NCBI RefSeq assembly: GCF_023100905.1
Contig: NZ_CP064686.1
Location: forward strand, 6,901,001-6,965,000
DNA from: Bradyrhizobium sp. 4
Lineage (GTDB): Bacteria; Pseudomonadota; Alphaproteobacteria; Rhizobiales; Xanthobacteraceae
Length of the DNA stretch: 64,000 nucleotides
Reading direction: 5' to 3'
Part shown: piece by piece, positions 8,015 through 16,962 of the stretch
How positions within the stretch are numbered: position 1 is the stretch's first letter
Layout of the letters: every line of letters begins with the position of its first letter
Program-made: the position numbers and the translations under genes
Notes under the pieces: model-generated
Told to the model about the DNA's origin: nothing
Database searches by the model: none
The model's input: only the letters and a program-made list of their open reading frames with translations

Positions 8015-9052
8015 CTAGATCCAGCCCTGGAGCTCGCGCAGCACCAGCGTTCGGATCACATCCATGCCGGGGTCGCTGTCGTTGAGGCAGGGGATCGCGG
8101 AAAACTGCTCGCCGCCATTGTGCTTGAAGATCTCGGCATTCTCCTGCGCGATCTCCTCCAGCGTCTCGAGGCAGTCGGCGGAAAAACCCGGCGTGATCAC
8201 CGCGATGCGGCGCACGCCCTCTTTCGCCAGACGCTCCATGGTCTTGTCGGTGTAGGGCTGCAGCCACTCGTCGAATCCGAACCGCGACTGGAAGGTCAGC
8301 AGCAGCTTTGTCTCATCCATGCCCAGCCGGCGGCGCAGCGCCTCTGTGGTCGCGACGCATTGGCTCTGATAGGGATCGCCCTTGTCGACATAGGCCTTCG
8401 GCATGCCGTGGAATGAGGCGACGATCAGCTCCGGCTTGAAGGGCAGGCTCGCCAGATGCGTCTCGATCGAGGTGGCGAGCGCCTCGATATAGGCTTCATC
8501 CTCGTAGTAAGGCGGCGTCACCCGCAGCGTCGGCTGCGCGCGCATGCGGGCAAGCACGCGGAACACCTCGTCGCAGACGGTGGCGGATGTTGCAGCCGAA
8601 TATTGCGGATAGAGCGGTACGGCAAGGATGCGATCGCAGCCCTTCGCAATCAGGGCATCGATGCCCGACTTGATCGAAGGATTACCATAGCGCATCGCCC
8701 ACTCCACCGTGACCTGGTCGCGGTCCGAAAGCATGGCCGCGAGCCTGTCGCTCTGCGAGCGCGTGATGGTCTTGAGCGGCGACTCGTTCTTCTCGGTGTT
8801 CCAGATCTTCAGATAGTCGCGCGCCTTGGCGCGGGGGCGGGTGCGCAGGATGATGCCGTTCAGCACCGCCTTCCAGATCAAGCCTTGATTCTCGATGACG
8901 CGGGCGTCCGAGAGGAACTCCTTCAGATAGACCCGCACGCCGCGCGCGTCGGCGGTATCGGGCGTGCCGAGATTGACCAGGAGCACACCGACGCGCGAGG
9001 GGGCGGGCTGCGTGGCCGGCATCGCGGCCTGGCTGGGAGCGATTGTCATCAT
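8015..9052 (-). CDS. hemH: Ferrochelatase
   Basis: Inserts ferrous iron into protoporphyrin IX, the last step of haem synthesis, at the cytoplasmic face of the membrane. 345 residues. Class motifs visible: VLLVNLGTPDTAD near the N-terminus, the GNPSIKSGIDALIAKGCDRILAVPLYPQYSAATS region, the catalytic His segment ELIVASFHGMPKAYVDKGDPY, and TFQSRFGFDEWLQPYTDKT. Adjacent ATG codons lie at 9052 and 9049; longer in-frame sequence upstream lacks family similarity. Divergent from the MAPEG gene, starts 80 bp apart. No Irr-type operator was recognised there. Confidence 0.96.
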   Translation of the reverse strand: MMTIAPSQAAMPATQPAPSRVGVLLVNLGTPDTADARGVRVYLKEFLSDARVIENQGLIWKAVLNGIILRTRPRAKARDYLKIWNTEKNESPLKTITRSQSDRLAAMLSDRDQVTVEWAMRYGNPSIKSGIDALIAKGCDRILAVPLYPQYSAATSATVCDEVFRVLARMRAQPTLRVTPPYYEDEAYIEALATSIETHLASLPFKPELIVASFHGMPKAYVDKGDPYQSQCVATTEALRRRLGMDETKLLLTFQSRFGFDEWLQPYTDKTMERLAKEGVRRIAVITPGFSADCLETLEEIAQENAEIFKHNGGEQFSAIPCLNDSDPGMDVIRTLVLRELQGWI

Positions 9053-9131
9053 GATCCGTTGCGTCGCGCGTTGTTCCGAACTTGTCAAGATTGGGGCGGT
9101 TTCGCTAGGGTCAGTACACAGGGGGAGAACC

Positions 9132-9530
9132 ATGACGCTAGCGGAATGGTGCGTTTTCGGGGCGCTGCTGCTCTATCTCTTAACGATCGTCTCGATCAAA
9201 TGGATCAGATTTCGCGGCTTCGACAATTCGCGGCCGCGCGATCCAGCCTTCTTCGAGGACGCCATCGCTCAGCGCGCCCTCGGCGCGCATCAGAACGGGA
9301 TCGAGACCTTTCCGTTCTTCGCCTTTGCGGTGCTGCTCGCCGAATACAGGGATTCGCCGCAGCGCCTGATCGACGAGCTCGCGGTGCTGTTCCTGATCGT
9401 ACGGATCGCCTATGTGCTGACCTATCTCGGCAACCGCCCGACGCTGCGCTCCATTCTCTGGAGCATCGGCTTTGCGATCAATCTCGGGATCTTCTTCATG
9501 CCAGCGTTGAAGCAGTTCTTGCCGGTGTGA
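9132..9530 (+). CDS. MAPEG family membrane protein
   Basis: 132 residues with four membrane segments (about 5-22, 57-75, 79-98 and 105-125), the size and topology of MAPEG proteins (membrane-associated proteins in eicosanoid and glutathione metabolism). The family stretch QRALGAHQNGIETFPFFAFAVLL covers about 42-64. Bacterial members are mostly uncharacterised. The ATG at 9132 follows GGGGGAGA. Divergent from hemH. Confidence 0.88.
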   Translation: MTLAEWCVFGALLLYLLTIVSIKWIRFRGFDNSRPRDPAFFEDAIAQRALGAHQNGIETFPFFAFAVLLAEYRDSPQRLIDELAVLFLIVRIAYVLTYLGNRPTLRSILWSIGFAINLGIFFMPALKQFLPV

Positions 9531-9537
9531 CATCTTT

Positions 9538-9634
9538 CCTTCCTTCTCCCTTGTGGGGGAAGGTGGCGCGAAGCGCCGGATGAGGGGTTCTGTCCGCGGC
9601 GCGGCGAGCCACCCTCTCCACAAGGGGCGAGGGA
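9538..9634. repeat. Dispersed palindromic element (CTCCCTTGTGG family), copy 1
   Basis: Inverted repeat with CCTTCTCCCTTGTGGGGGA at one end and CTCTCCACAAGGGGCGAGGG at the other, and a GGCGCGAAGCGCC hairpin inside. A related copy is at 50164-50305. It fills the convergent gap between the MAPEG and NicO genes. Confidence 0.75.
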
Positions 9635-9639
9635 AAAAC

Positions 9640-10740
9640 TCAGAAACACGTCGTCCGTTCGGCCGCGATGTAGCCCAACAACAGACCCGCGCCGAACAGC
9701 AGCACGACGCCGGCGGCGGCGAATTCGATACCGCGCATGAACAGTGCGCGGCTGCCGTCGCGTCCGGCGCTCAGGCGGGCGGCGATGTCCTTGGCGGAGA
9801 CGGCGACCACAGCGATGGCCGCGACCGTGATCGCGGTGCCGAGCCCCATCAGCAGGGTCGCGGCAATGCCGGCCCAGAACAGGCCCTGGGCCAGCGCGAA
9901 CACGAGCACCAGGATCGCGCCCGAACAGGGGCGGATGCCGACGGTCAGGATCGCGGCAAAGCCGCGTCCCCAGCCACCGGGGCCGGCGAGTTCGCTCGGC
10001 GTGGGGCCGTGGGAATGGCCGCAATGCTCGTCGTGAACGTGGTCATGCTGGTGGTGATGATGGGCCTGGGCGTGATCGTGGCCATGATGATCGTGCGCAT
10101 CGTGATGGTGGTGACCGAGATCATGATGGTCATGCGGCACGCCCGCGATCGCCGGCACCGCCTGAACCGCCTGCAGCGCGCGGATGAAGGTGCGTCCCTT
10201 GACCCAGACCAGCCGCAGGCCGAACAGCGCGATCAGCGCGTAGCTTGCGATCTCGATCGCGCCTTCCGCCTTGCACATGGTCTTGGCGGTCGCATTCAGC
10301 ACCCAGGCCGAGATGCCGACGATCAGGATGGCCACCAGCGACTGCATCAACGCGGAGGCAAACGACAGCATGATGCCGCGCCGGGCGGTCTCGCGATTGG
10401 CGACGAGATAGGAGGCGATCACCGCCTTGCCGTGCCCGGGACCAGCCGCGTGGAAGATGCCATAGGCAAACGAGATGAAGAGCAGCGTCCACACCGCGGA
10501 GCCATCGGACTTCGCGGCGCGGATGGTCGCCGACATCTGCCGATAGAATTCCGACTGTTTTGCCAACAGCCAGCCGATCAAGCCGCCGGCCTCGGGCTGG
10601 GCAGCTTGTGTCGAACGCGGCGCGCCGAACGGGTTCTGCGCGAGGAGATCGTGGAGCGCCGCATCGGTCACGCCCACGACGAGAAGAACGCCGGCGCAGA
10701 CAGCGAGCCCGCGCGCCATGGGCGTGAGTTGCGGCTTCAA
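9640..10740 (-). CDS. NicO-family nickel/cobalt exporter
   Basis: About 366 residues with six or more membrane segments. The metal-motif helix FAYGIFHAAGPGHGKAVIASYL (about 90-111) and GIRPCSGAILVLVFALAQGLFWAGI (about 265-290) are diagnostic of NicO/RcnA-type exporters. Between them lies a very His/Asp-rich cytoplasmic loop (about 205-245). It probably exports Ni2+ or Co2+ across the inner membrane. The TTG at 10740 overlaps the stop of the upstream DUF1007 gene (TTGA) and has GGTGGA at good spacing; an ATG at 10719 is the alternative. NicO plus DUF1007 is a recurrent pair, and an M3 peptidase gene precedes them in the same operon. Confidence 0.88.
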   Translation of the reverse strand: MKPQLTPMARGLAVCAGVLLVVGVTDAALHDLLAQNPFGAPRSTQAAQPEAGGLIGWLLAKQSEFYRQMSATIRAAKSDGSAVWTLLFISFAYGIFHAAGPGHGKAVIASYLVANRETARRGIMLSFASALMQSLVAILIVGISAWVLNATAKTMCKAEGAIEIASYALIALFGLRLVWVKGRTFIRALQAVQAVPAIAGVPHDHHDLGHHHHDAHDHHGHDHAQAHHHHQHDHVHDEHCGHSHGPTPSELAGPGGWGRGFAAILTVGIRPCSGAILVLVFALAQGLFWAGIAATLLMGLGTAITVAAIAVVAVSAKDIAARLSAGRDGSRALFMRGIEFAAAGVVLLFGAGLLLGYIAAERTTCF

Positions 10741-11369
10741 GGGCAATCCACCGTGATCTTGTTGGCGAACATCATGCCGAAATTGGAATTCTCGCCGTTC
10801 ATAAAAGTCTGCTCGTTGAGCTTCTGAGCACTCGCGGTGCCGTCGCTCGGCCGGTCAAGTTTCATCTGGCAGCCGGCGGGCGCGCCGACCAGCTTGACCG
10901 GATTGTCCTTGGCCATCTGGAAGTCGATGAAGAAGGAGCGGTCGAACACTTCGAGCACCAATTGCCTGGGCTTGATCGGGTTCTTCAGGGGCAGCGTGAA
11001 GTGCAGGGTCAGGACCGTATCCTTGTAGTCGAGGAAGTAGTCGACCGGCTCCTGGAATCGCTCCTTCTTGCCGTCGGCTCGCGCGAAGGTGAAGTAGGCA
11101 TATTCCTTCAGCGATTCGACATTGGTCTGCGCCAGTGGACCCAGCTCCTCGCGGGTGTAGGCGCCCTTGGCCTTGCTCTCGAGCCCCTGCACCGCATAGG
11201 CCGAGAACATGTCGTCAAACGTCCAGGCGTGGCGCACGCCGGTGATGGTGCCGTCCTCGGCGTAGAGCAGCTCGCTGGTCGCGGTGATCCAGACATGCGG
11301 ATGCGCCTGCGCCGCGCCTGCCGCGAGCGACAGGGCGACAGCGAGCAGCAGCCCGAACAGGGCGCGCAT
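10737..11369 (-). CDS. DUF1007 family periplasmic protein
   Basis: 210 residues with a signal peptide ending AQA and a mature N-terminus beginning HPHVWI, a likely metal-binding amino-terminal His motif typical of DUF1007. The family core AWTFDDMFSAYAVQGL follows at about 48-63, and the C-terminal Cys-containing segment ends in VDCP. Members are regularly encoded next to NicO exporters and may handle nickel or cobalt in the periplasm; this is inferred from context. It starts 5 bp after the M3 peptidase stop and overlaps the NicO start by 4 bp, so translational coupling is likely. Confidence 0.88.
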   Translation of the reverse strand: MRALFGLLLAVALSLAAGAAQAHPHVWITATSELLYAEDGTITGVRHAWTFDDMFSAYAVQGLESKAKGAYTREELGPLAQTNVESLKEYAYFTFARADGKKERFQEPVDYFLDYKDTVLTLHFTLPLKNPIKPRQLVLEVFDRSFFIDFQMAKDNPVKLVGAPAGCQMKLDRPSDGTASAQKLNEQTFMNGENSNFGMMFANKITVDCP

Positions 11370-11374
11370 GCCCG

Positions 11375-13456
11375 TCAGGCCGCCTTCGGAGCGTCGAGCA
11401 GGCCGCGGCGGCGCAAGAGCGCGTCGGGCTCCGGCGGCCGGCCGCGGAAGGCCTCATAGGCGGCTTCCGGATCAACCGATCCGCCGCTCGAGTAGATGTC
11501 GTCGTGCAGACGTTTTGCGATGGCCGGATCGAAGATGTCGCCGGCTTCCTCGAATGCACCGAAGGCGTCGGCGTCCATCACCTCAGACCACATGTAGCTG
11601 TAATAGCCGGCGGCATAATGATCGCCAGTGAAGATGTGACCGAATTGCGTCGGCCGATGACGCAGCGATATCTCCTCGGGCATGCCGATCTTTTCCAGCT
11701 CGCGTCTCTCGAAGGCGCGGACATCCTGCGCGGCGGAGGGCGGCTGGGTGTGGAATTCGAGATCGATCAGCGCCGAGGAGACGAACTCGACGGTGGCGAA
11801 ACCCTGGTTGAATTTTCGCGCGGCCAGGAACCGTTGCAGCAGATCGTCCGGCAGCGGCTCGCCGGTCTGGTAGTGGCGTGCGAACTGCTGCAGCACCTCG
11901 GGCCGCTCCTGCCAGTGCTCGTACAGCTGCGAGGGTAGCTCGACGAAGTCGGTGAACACGGAGGTGCCCGACAGCGAGGGGTAGGTCACGTTGGAGAGCA
12001 TCCCGTGCAGGCCGTGGCCGAACTCGTGGAACAGGGTGCGGGCATCGTCGGGCGACAGCAGCGAGGGTTCCCCATCCGCGCCCTTGGAGAAGTTGCAGAT
12101 ATTGAGGATCAGCGGCGCGACCTCGCCGTCGAGCTTCTGCTGGTCGCGCAACGAGGTCATCCACGCGCCAGAGCGTTTCGACGGCCGGGCGAAGTAGTCG
12201 CCATAGAACAGCGCTTTGTGCTTGCCGTCCCGCCCCTTCATCTCCCAAACCCGGACATCCGGATGCCAGACCGGCACGTCCTTGCGCTCCTCGAAGGTGA
12301 CGCCGAACAGGCGCGTGGCGCAGTCGAAGGCGGCGGCGATCATGTGGTCGAGCGCGAGATACGGCTTGATCGCGGCGTCGTCGAAATTGGCGCGCTGAAG
12401 GCGCAGCTTTTCGGCATAGAAGCGCCAGTCCCAGGGGGCGAGCTTGAAATTGCCGCCCTCCTCGGTGATCAGCGCCTGCATGTCGTCGCGGTCGGCGAGC
12501 GCCCGCGCCCGCGCCGGCTTCCAGACCCGCTCCAGAAGGCCGCGCACCGCTTCCGGCGTCTTGGCCATGGAATCCTCGAGCCGGTAGGCCGCGAAGGTCG
12601 GGTAACCCAGGAGATTGGCGCTCTCCTCGCGCAGCTTGAGGACCTCGACGATGGTCGCGTTGTTGTCGTTGGAATTGCCGTTGTCGCCCCGCGCGGTGAA
12701 AGCCTTGTAGACCTTCTCGCGCAGGTCACGCCGGGCCGAGCTCTTCAGGAACTGTTCGACCGAGGAGCGCGACAGGGTGACGATGGCCTTGCCGGCCATG
12801 CCGCGTTCTTCTGCCGCAGCCTTGGCGCTGGCGACAAAACTCTCCGGCAGGCCCTGGCGGTCGGCTTCGCCGAGCTCCATGAACCATTCCTGCTCGTCGC
12901 CGAGCAGATGATGACTGAAGCTGGTCCCGAGCTGGGCGAGTCTCTCGTTGATCTCCGCCATCCGCGTCTTGGCCTCCTCGGAGAGGCCGGCGCCGGAGCG
13001 GTGGAAGCGGGTGTAGGTGCGCTCGAGCAGGCGGAGCTGTTCCAGTGTCAGACCGAGATTGGCGCGGTTCTCGTGCAGCTGGGCGATGCGGCCAAACAGC
13101 ACGGCGTTCATCATGATCGGATTCCAGTGCCGCGCCATCCGCAAGGAAACCTCCTTGTCGATCTCCAGGATGGCCGGGTTGGAATGCGCGGAGACGAGGT
13201 CGTAGAAGACCGACGCGACCTTGCTGAGCAGCTTGCCCGAGCGCTCCAGCGCCGTGATGGTGTTGGCGAAGTCGGCCGCGGTCGGGTCGCTGGTGATCGC
13301 TGCGATCTCGGCGGAGTGGTCGGCGAAGGCCTGCTCGAAGGCCGGGAGGAAGTGCTCCGGCTTGATCTCGTCGAAGGGCGGGGTCGCAAACGGCGTCACC
13401 CAGGCCTTCAGCAGCGGGTTGGTCTCGGAGTCCGTAGTTTGGCGGGGTTCTGACAT
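11375..13456 (-). CDS. M3 family zinc metallopeptidase (oligopeptidase A / Dcp type)
   Basis: 693 residues, the normal size. The zinc site HEFGH is at residues 477-481, inside LFHEFGHGLHGML, with the third-ligand region downstream. It cleaves short peptides in the cytoplasm; no signal peptide is present. The ATG at 13456 (MSEPRQTTD) gives the family length; the frame runs on upstream to 13870 but that part overlaps the divergent small gene and is unlike the family. It is the first gene of an apparent operon with DUF1007 and nicO. OpA and Dcp cannot be separated confidently by eye. Confidence 0.92.
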   Translation of the reverse strand: MSEPRQTTDSETNPLLKAWVTPFATPPFDEIKPEHFLPAFEQAFADHSAEIAAITSDPTAADFANTITALERSGKLLSKVASVFYDLVSAHSNPAILEIDKEVSLRMARHWNPIMMNAVLFGRIAQLHENRANLGLTLEQLRLLERTYTRFHRSGAGLSEEAKTRMAEINERLAQLGTSFSHHLLGDEQEWFMELGEADRQGLPESFVASAKAAAEERGMAGKAIVTLSRSSVEQFLKSSARRDLREKVYKAFTARGDNGNSNDNNATIVEVLKLREESANLLGYPTFAAYRLEDSMAKTPEAVRGLLERVWKPARARALADRDDMQALITEEGGNFKLAPWDWRFYAEKLRLQRANFDDAAIKPYLALDHMIAAAFDCATRLFGVTFEERKDVPVWHPDVRVWEMKGRDGKHKALFYGDYFARPSKRSGAWMTSLRDQQKLDGEVAPLILNICNFSKGADGEPSLLSPDDARTLFHEFGHGLHGMLSNVTYPSLSGTSVFTDFVELPSQLYEHWQERPEVLQQFARHYQTGEPLPDDLLQRFLAARKFNQGFATVEFVSSALIDLEFHTQPPSAAQDVRAFERRELEKIGMPEEISLRHRPTQFGHIFTGDHYAAGYYSYMWSEVMDADAFGAFEEAGDIFDPAIAKRLHDDIYSSGGSVDPEAAYEAFRGRPPEPDALLRRRGLLDAPKAA

Positions 13457-13591
13457 TACAAGTCCCGATTTGTGGCTCGATTGTTGCGGCCAGCTATAGC
13501 ACGCGATGGGGCTTTTTTGGGCCATTTGCCCTTGCTCCCGGCTGCCTTTTCGGGGAGATTGCGGCCCTCCAAGCCTAGGACCCCTGAGCTC

Positions 13592-13846
13592 ATGAACGCG
13601 ACCTCCTCGTCTTCCCGTCGGATCGTCTGGCCGAGCGTCATCACCGTCATCAGCGCCGCCATCCTGATCGGCGCCGAGGTGTTCGGCGCGGCGTTTGCCG
13701 GCGGCTGGGCGCTCGCGATCCTGTTCGGGCTGGCCGAGCAGGGCACGCACATCCTTCAGGCCGCGCTGTTTGCACTCGGCGTGCTCGTGATGACTGCCTT
13801 CATCCGCGCCGCTCAGCGCGTCGAGCCGTTCACGAAGCGCGGCTGA
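13592..13846 (+). CDS. Small two-helix membrane protein, unknown function
   Basis: 84 residues: a short Ser-rich N-terminus, a membrane helix at about 12-34 (WPSVITVISAAILIGAEVFGAAF), a second at about 38-72, and a basic tail. No family is recognised. The start at 13592 is chosen because the upstream in-frame sequence is not protein-like. Divergent from the M3 peptidase gene. Confidence 0.6.
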   Translation: MNATSSSSRRIVWPSVITVISAAILIGAEVFGAAFAGGWALAILFGLAEQGTHILQAALFALGVLVMTAFIRAAQRVEPFTKRG

Positions 13847-13859
13847 CACTTCCTCGCGT

Positions 13860-14515
13860 GCGAGAGACACGCGCGCAGAAAACTTAACGCGCGTTCATCT
13901 TCCGCGTCGCTCGCGCAACACTGCGCAAGCAGATGTTAGGCAATTCTGTTCGCAGTCTAAAAAATCTCTTGCGAAGCAGAGTCAAAACACTTATGTGCGG
14001 ATTGCCCAATTTCGCACGTGCCTGTGGTCGTGTGTCAGTCGGTAGGTATCCGGACAAGAGGCCGGACAGCCGCCAAGGGGTGAAGAAGCCGAGGGGCTCT
14101 TCGGAAGTGTGGAAGTCGGAAGGCTCATAGCCGGAAGACGAAAGCAAACCCGGAGCGTCCAGCATCTCTCTCAAAGAGATGCCTTGTCGAAGGTGACTTT
14201 GCTCTTTGCAACCGTGACTGGCAGCCGGAGGCGAACCGGCGCACCCCGCTCTCAACGGGGGACGCGACTTAAAGCAACGACGGATCGGGCTTTTTTGGTC
14301 TCTACCGGCAGTCCAACGCCGGCGCGGGCTACTGAAAAGGCTTGTCCTTCATTGCCAGGTGTGCGGGCGGGAACATTCCCAACCAATCCACGGCAGCACA
14401 GTCTGATGTGAGTCTTTGGCTCGTCGCGCCTCCATCGCGCGATCTGGCCGGAGCGCTCTTATCCGACGTCATTTTTTGAACGGATCCCCGTCGCTGGGCC
14501 GTTTGGGAGAGTGCT
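13860..14515 (+). ncRNA. Long structured 5' leader of ornithine decarboxylase (speF-motif-like)
   Basis: About 650 bp without a convincing gene. It holds several stable hairpins: GCATCTCT/AGAGATGC at 14162-14182, GCCGG/CCGGC at 14224-14240, CCCCG/CGGGG at 14244-14260, and an ACGG/CCGT pairing directly before the ribosome site GGGAGAG (14505-14511). Two hairpin loops carry CTCTC, complementary to GAGAG of that ribosome site. T-runs at 14291 and 14472 could be terminators. An RNA element called the speF motif is known upstream of this gene in alphaproteobacteria; I have not matched the consensus base by base. Exact limits are unknown. Confidence 0.5.
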
Positions 14516-15658
14516 ATGACCGACCGTATCCAGGAATTCCTGCGCAACCGCCGCAGCGAGGGCCTCGACACCGAACCGTGCCTCGTCGTCGACCTCGAAG
14601 TCGTGCGCGACAATTACCAGACCTTTGCCAAGGCGCTACCCGACAGCCGCGTGTTCTATGCCGTCAAGGCGAACCCGGCGCCGGAAGTGCTGACTTTGCT
14701 CGCCTCCATGGGCTCCTGCTTCGACACCGCGACGGTCGCCGAGATCGAGATGGCGCTGGCCGCCGGTGCGACGCCCGACCGCATCTCCTTCGGCAACACG
14801 ATCAAGAAGGAGCGCGACATCGCTCGCGCCTTCGCGCTCGGCATTCGGCTGTTCGCGGTCGATTGCACCGCCGAGGTCGAGAAGATCGCCCGTGCCGCGC
14901 CCGGCGCAAAGGTGTTCTGCCGCATCCTCTACGACTGCGCCGGCGCCGAATGGCCGCTGTCGCGCAAGTTCGGCTGCGACCCGGAGATGGCCGTCGACGT
15001 ACTCGACGTTGCCAAGCGTCTGGGCCTGGAGCCGTGCGGCATCTCCTTCCATGTCGGCTCGCAGCAGCGCAAGGTGAAGGCGTGGGACCGTGCGCTGGCG
15101 ATGGCCTCGCAGGTGTTCCGCGACTGCGCCGAGCGCGGCATCAACCTGACCATGGTCAACATGGGCGGCGGTTTCCCGACCAAGTACCTGAAGGACGTGC
15201 CGCCGGTGGTGACCTACGGGCGCTCGATCTTCCGCGCGCTGCGCAAGCACTTCGGCAACCAGATTCCGGAGACCATCATCGAGCCGGGCCGCGGCATGGT
15301 GGGCAACGCCGGCATCATCGAGTCCGAAGTCGTGCTCATCTCGAAGAAGAGCGACGAAGACGAGGTGCGCTGGGTCTATCTGGACATCGGCAAGTTCGGC
15401 GGTCTCGCCGAGACCATGGACGAGTCGATCCGTTACGCTATCCGCACCCCGCATGACGGTGCGGACATGACGCCGTGCGTGCTCGCGGGCCCGACCTGCG
15501 ACAGCGCCGACGTGCTGTACGAGAAGAACCCGTATCCGCTTCCGGTGACGCTCGAGATCGGCGACAAGCTGTTGATCGAAGGCACCGGGGCCTATACGTC
15601 GACCTACTCGGCGGTGGCGTTCAACGGCATCCCGCCGCTGAAGACCTACCATATCTGA
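14516..15658 (+). CDS. speF: Ornithine decarboxylase (alanine-racemase-fold, PLP, eukaryote-like type)
   Basis: Decarboxylates ornithine to putrescine. 380 residues in the type III fold: a PLP barrel (about 25-265) with the PLP lysine K51 in FYAVKANP, then a beta-sandwich domain. The Gly-rich phosphate-binding stretch MVNMGGGFP is at about 215-223. The C-terminal active-site motif GPTCDSAD has Cys328, as in eukaryotic ornithine decarboxylases, which favours ornithine over diaminopimelate; some relatives also take lysine. Preceded by a long structured leader and followed by a strong hairpin (15689-15710), so it is probably a single-gene transcript. It works with the homospermidine synthase at 16963. 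The gene symbol follows the alphaproteobacterial leader literature. Confidence 0.93.
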   Translation: MTDRIQEFLRNRRSEGLDTEPCLVVDLEVVRDNYQTFAKALPDSRVFYAVKANPAPEVLTLLASMGSCFDTATVAEIEMALAAGATPDRISFGNTIKKERDIARAFALGIRLFAVDCTAEVEKIARAAPGAKVFCRILYDCAGAEWPLSRKFGCDPEMAVDVLDVAKRLGLEPCGISFHVGSQQRKVKAWDRALAMASQVFRDCAERGINLTMVNMGGGFPTKYLKDVPPVVTYGRSIFRALRKHFGNQIPETIIEPGRGMVGNAGIIESEVVLISKKSDEDEVRWVYLDIGKFGGLAETMDESIRYAIRTPHDGADMTPCVLAGPTCDSADVLYEKNPYPLPVTLEIGDKLLIEGTGAYTSTYSAVAFNGIPPLKTYHI

Positions 15659-15688
15659 TCGCCTCTCTTTCCGAGGCCTGACGAACCC

Positions 15689-15710
15689 GGGAGCCGGCTT
15701 GCCGGCTCCC
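15689..15710 (+). terminator. Hairpin terminator after ornithine decarboxylase
   Basis: A perfect 9-bp stem, GGGAGCCGG and CCGGCTCCC, with a CTTG loop lies 31 bp after the stop. The T-rich stretch after it is weak. Confidence 0.7.
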
Positions 15711-15789
15711 TCCCTGACATTTCGATTTCTGACGACGCCTTGGACCGGGTGCTTTGGGCACGTCCGTTTCAAGCGGGGACTGACGCGCC

Positions 15790-16377
15790 ATGACTGCTCT
15801 TCGGAAGACACAGGTTGATCCCACCTCGAAAGCCGCTCCGTTCGCGATCCGTGCGGAGCGTGCGGCCGACGTTGCGATGCGTGAAGCGCTGCTCGATGCG
15901 TCCTTTGGCGAGAACCGCTATGGCCGCACCTGCCAGCGCCTGCGTGACGGACGCGCACCCGCAGCCGGCCTCGCGCTGACCGCGATGCGCGAGGGGAAGC
16001 TCGTGGGAACCGTGCGGCTGTGGCACGTCAGCGCCGGAGGCAGGCCCGCTCTGGTCCTCGGACCGCTGGCGGTGGACCCTGCCTGCCGCGAGCTCGGGAT
16101 CGGCGCCGCGCTGATGCAACAAGCGCTGGCTGCCGCCCGGGCGCGCGGCCATGCCGCCGTGATCCTGCTCGGCGATGCCCCTTATTACGCCCGCTTCGGC
16201 TTCTCCGCGGCCAACACCGGCGAGCTGTCGCTGCCCGGTCCGTTCGAACGCGACCGCCTGCTGGCGATCGAATTCACGACAGGCGCGCTGGAGGGCGCCG
16301 CCGGGATGATCGTCCCGACTGGGACGGCCTTGCCCAAACGGAGGGTAGTTCGCGCCCTCCAGGCGCGCGCGGCCTAA
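15790..16377 (+). CDS. GNAT family N-acetyltransferase
   Basis: 195 residues. GNAT core: VGTVRLWHV strand, then ALVLGPLAVDPACRELGIGAALMQQAL (the acetyl-CoA pyrophosphate loop, with RELGIG in place of the usual R/Q-x-x-G-x-G/A), and ILLGDAPYYARFGFSAA. This resembles the YhbS-type subgroup. The substrate is unknown. Its place between ornithine decarboxylase and homospermidine synthase makes a polyamine worth considering, but this is only positional. The ATG at 15790 follows GGGGA. Confidence 0.85.
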   Translation: MTALRKTQVDPTSKAAPFAIRAERAADVAMREALLDASFGENRYGRTCQRLRDGRAPAAGLALTAMREGKLVGTVRLWHVSAGGRPALVLGPLAVDPACRELGIGAALMQQALAAARARGHAAVILLGDAPYYARFGFSAANTGELSLPGPFERDRLLAIEFTTGALEGAAGMIVPTGTALPKRRVVRALQARAA

Positions 16378-16524
16378 GGGATCGCCATGATGGCGACGAC
16401 CCCGCCGCGTTAAGCGGCAACGCCCGGCTGTGCCTGCGTTAGGCTTCGTTCCTTTGGGGTTGCGCAGGCCGGCAAATTGCCCCTAAACCCCACGAAATTC
16501 CTCTTCAGTCGAGGCCCACGACCA

Positions 16525-16914
16525 ATGTCCCGCCGCCTGATTTCCACCGGCTCCCCGTTCGAGAAGACCGCCGGCTACAGCCGCGCCGTGATCGACGGCG
16601 AGTTCGCCTTCGTCGCGGGGACCACCGGTTACGACTACACCACGATGACAATGCCGGCCGATGTCACGAGCCAGTCACGCAACTGCTTCAAGACCATCGA
16701 AGCTGCCCTGAAGGAGGGCGGCTTCGAGATGGCCGACATCGTCCGCGTGACCTACTACATCACCGACATCAAGGATGCGGACGCGCATTTCGCGGTCTGC
16801 GGCGAAGTCCTCGGCGAGATCCGCCCGGCCGCCACGCTTCTCGTCGTCTCGGCGCTCTACAAGCCCGAGATGAAGGTCGAAATCGAAGCCACTGCCAAGC
16901 GCCGCAGCGCCTGA
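16525..16914 (+). CDS. RidA family (Rid/YjgF) protein, likely imine deaminase
   Basis: 129 residues, the usual RidA length. N-terminal GSPFEKTAGYSRAVIDGEFAFVAGTTG and the C-terminal IRPAATLLVVSALYKPEMKVEIEA fit the Rid signature; the Arg in IRPAAT matches the residue that anchors substrate carboxylates. RidA-type proteins hydrolyse reactive enamines/imines released by PLP enzymes. Subgroup Rid1-7 not determined. It lies 48 bp upstream of the homospermidine synthase gene on the same strand, so cotranscription is likely. Start chosen at the ATG matching the family N-terminus. Confidence 0.88.
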   Translation: MSRRLISTGSPFEKTAGYSRAVIDGEFAFVAGTTGYDYTTMTMPADVTSQSRNCFKTIEAALKEGGFEMADIVRVTYYITDIKDADAHFAVCGEVLGEIRPAATLLVVSALYKPEMKVEIEATAKRRSA

Positions 16915-16962
16915 GCCATCCCCCACCATTTGTTCGCCAGCACGTTCCGGAGAAACCATCCC

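Noticed and set aside
13884..14255. A 123-codon frame on the minus strand of the leader region
   Set aside because: No family similarity, and it is the antisense of RNA hairpins; better explained as shadow coding.
14109..14411. A 100-codon frame inside the ornithine decarboxylase leader, considered as a leader peptide gene
   Set aside because: It has no clear ribosome site, an unconvincing composition, and runs through all the stable RNA hairpins. A shorter leader peptide cannot be excluded.
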